From: a bacterium
GTDB taxonomy: Bacteria > Margulisbacteria > Marinamargulisbacteria > SXXA01
DNA length: 14,691 bases
Assembly (NCBI GenBank): GCA_018402095.1
Contig: JAGYJO010000018.1
Coordinates: 1 to 14,691, forward strand
Direction of reading: 5' to 3'
Shown: positions 13,495-14,691 of the stretch, piece after piece
Numbering within the stretch: position 1 is the first letter of the stretch
Layout of the letters: the number at the start of each line of letters is the position of its first letter
Made by a program: the position numbers and the translations under genes
The notes under the pieces: generated by a model
Databases searched by the model: none
The model's input: the letters and a program-made list of their open reading frames with translations, nothing else
What the model was told of the DNA's origin: nothing

Positions 13495-14691
13495 ATGTTT
13501 GAAATGGAACCATATCGGGAGCAGGTGAAGCCCTCTCTTTTTGCGCCAAGGGTGGACGTTCGGTCGGATAAAAATATTAATCTTGAATCAGATGATCTCG
13601 TGCAGAAGAAGCTTAGTGCTTACGAGACGTTGTTTAAGTCGGTTCAGGAAAATGTGGAAAAATCTGTTGGGAAAACAACGCCCACAGCGAATGCGGCTGT
13701 GTCGGGTGCGGCACCGGCGATGGATCCTGCCTTGCAGCGCGTTATGGTGAATAGGGCTATCTCTAAAGTATATGAAGGCTTTAGCTTTTTGCCCCAGGAT
13801 GTTTTGGCCAAGTCTGATATGACGCAAAATAAATTCAACTTTGAACGGGTTAAAGACCCCAGCTATGTATATTTGCCCGATTTTATTAAGTCGCAATCCG
13901 TGACGGATGTGGATAAGTATAGTTTTGAGAAAGAAATCTTTGAAGAAGGTTTCTTTAAGCTGATGGAAAATGTGCCTGGTGAAGGGCATACTTCCCCGCA
14001 TAATTTGAACTTGATGGAAGGGATTGGTTCAAACCCCTTTAAGGCGGGCGACTCTGAGAATTACATGCGGTTTCAGAAGAGTCCTTTCTATAGTGCTTTG
14101 CATAATTCCTCGATGTCGCCTCGTAATATTTTGCAAAATTTGGATCCCGAAATTTGGACGATGATCAATCAGGGCGTCGATGAGATTTTGGATACAGATT
14201 TTGAAGGTATGGATTTGGAGAAAAAATTAAAATTAAAAAATCCATTTGGGGCTGAAAACCCAGGTCTGAAGTGGGAGAATGTGGCGGATCCTTTTACGGA
14301 TAATGACATTGACTCGTTTGATGTGTATGCAAACTTTCATACAGTTGTATCCTCAGGTATCTGGCAGTATTGGGAAGACTCCCAGGTGTTTGATTTTGTG
14401 AATCGTTTGTGGGAAGCACGGACCCGTTCTGATGATGTTTTGCGTGAGATCTTGGGTAAAGCTTCCGGCTTTCCTGATATTAATAGCGTGCCGGAAAAAG
14501 CAACGCCGACGTGGAAGCTTTCTGAGCTTGAACTTCCTGATGCTGCGGCAACAGTTGCGACAAAAGAGGTCGCTTCTAAAGAGATTTTAGCAAAGCAAGA
14601 ACAAGCGTTGCAGACCTTTGAAAATACGGAAGAAACCGTTATCAATAATATTGATAGGTGGTGGGACAGTGTGTCCGGTGGTTTTGATGAA
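13495..14691 (+). CDS. Large protein of unknown function, 3'-partial (399 codons visible)
   Basis: The frame is open from ATG 13495 (AGGGG about eight bases upstream) to the window edge with no stop. The product begins FEMEPYREQVKPSLFAP and has no signal peptide or transmembrane segment. It is rich in Phe, Asp, Asn, Glu and Trp, with aromatic patches such as NFHT-like SGIWQYWEDSQVFDFVNRLW (about residues 288-307), and becomes Ala/Glu/Gln-rich and probably coiled-coil near the end (about 350-385). Two related words occur: KFNFE (113-117) and KYSFE (141-145). The latter is identical to the start of the conserved block in the 115-aa upstream protein and is likewise followed by an F-aromatic pair (GFFKLMENV against SFYNEMSRI). 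This may mark a shared interaction element. No known enzyme motif is visible, and the family is unrecognised. Confidence 0.85.
   Translation, partial: MFEMEPYREQVKPSLFAPRVDVRSDKNINLESDDLVQKKLSAYETLFKSVQENVEKSVGKTTPTANAAVSGAAPAMDPALQRVMVNRAISKVYEGFSFLPQDVLAKSDMTQNKFNFERVKDPSYVYLPDFIKSQSVTDVDKYSFEKEIFEEGFFKLMENVPGEGHTSPHNLNLMEGIGSNPFKAGDSENYMRFQKSPFYSALHNSSMSPRNILQNLDPEIWTMINQGVDEILDTDFEGMDLEKKLKLKNPFGAENPGLKWENVADPFTDNDIDSFDVYANFHTVVSSGIWQYWEDSQVFDFVNRLWEARTRSDDVLREILGKASGFPDINSVPEKATPTWKLSELELPDAAATVATKEVASKEILAKQEQALQTFENTEETVINNIDRWWDSVSGGFDE

Noticed and set aside
1..14691. CRISPR arrays, tRNA or rRNA genes, insertion sequences
   Set aside because: I looked for regularly spaced repeats, tRNA-like cloverleaf segments and transposase motifs on both strands and found none; the direct repeats at 12729 and 12751 are only two copies and too short.

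Overview
The window reads like a piece of the main chromosome of a diderm (Gram-negative type) bacterium. Evidence for an outer membrane is a TamB-like inter-membrane protein followed by an Omp85-family barrel protein. Every gene I can support lies on the + strand. That strand is markedly G- and T-rich in coding DNA (TTG Leu, GTG Val and CGT Arg codons dominate), as expected for a leading replication strand in a lineage with strong strand asymmetry. I cannot assign a phylum from sequence alone.

Layout. 3-3878: tamB-like gene, open at the left edge. 3868-5631: Omp85 gene overlapping it, intact over the signal peptide and first two POTRA domains, then broken by many small frameshifts, then readable again over the last barrel strands. 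5812-6264: accB (biotin carrier protein of acetyl-CoA carboxylase), without accC beside it. 6270-about 7990: recJ, intact over the DHH/DHHA1 catalytic core and scrambled by single-base losses over the C-terminal OB region. 8002-10122: bifunctional rel/spoT. 10127-10739: rdgB with two apparent one-base losses. 10732-12072: dnaB, overlapping rdgB, closed by a clear rho-independent terminator. From accB through dnaB the genes are tightly packed (gaps of a few bases or overlaps) and could be one transcription unit for fatty-acid, repair, stringent-response, nucleotide-sanitation and replication functions.

12073-14691 is different. After a gap of about 330 bp holding GC-rich hairpins, there is a set of genes I do not recognise by family: an 87-aa protein lacking Phe, Trp, Cys and His with its own strong ribosome binding site and terminator; a compact regulatory-looking element; two adjacent small proteins (115 and 109 aa) that are clearly paralogs of each other; and the first 399 codons of a larger protein that runs off the window. 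The small protein superficially resembles type III secretion needle subunits in size, composition and C-terminal pattern. I offer this cluster as the best candidate for an undescribed surface filament or secretion-type system. That reading is inference, not identification.

Caution: frameshifts are confined to three places (about 4545-5330, 7425-7990, 10275-10305). Most that I could trace in recJ and rdgB are repaired by adding single bases, often in short homopolymers. Sequencing or assembly error is therefore more likely than true gene decay.
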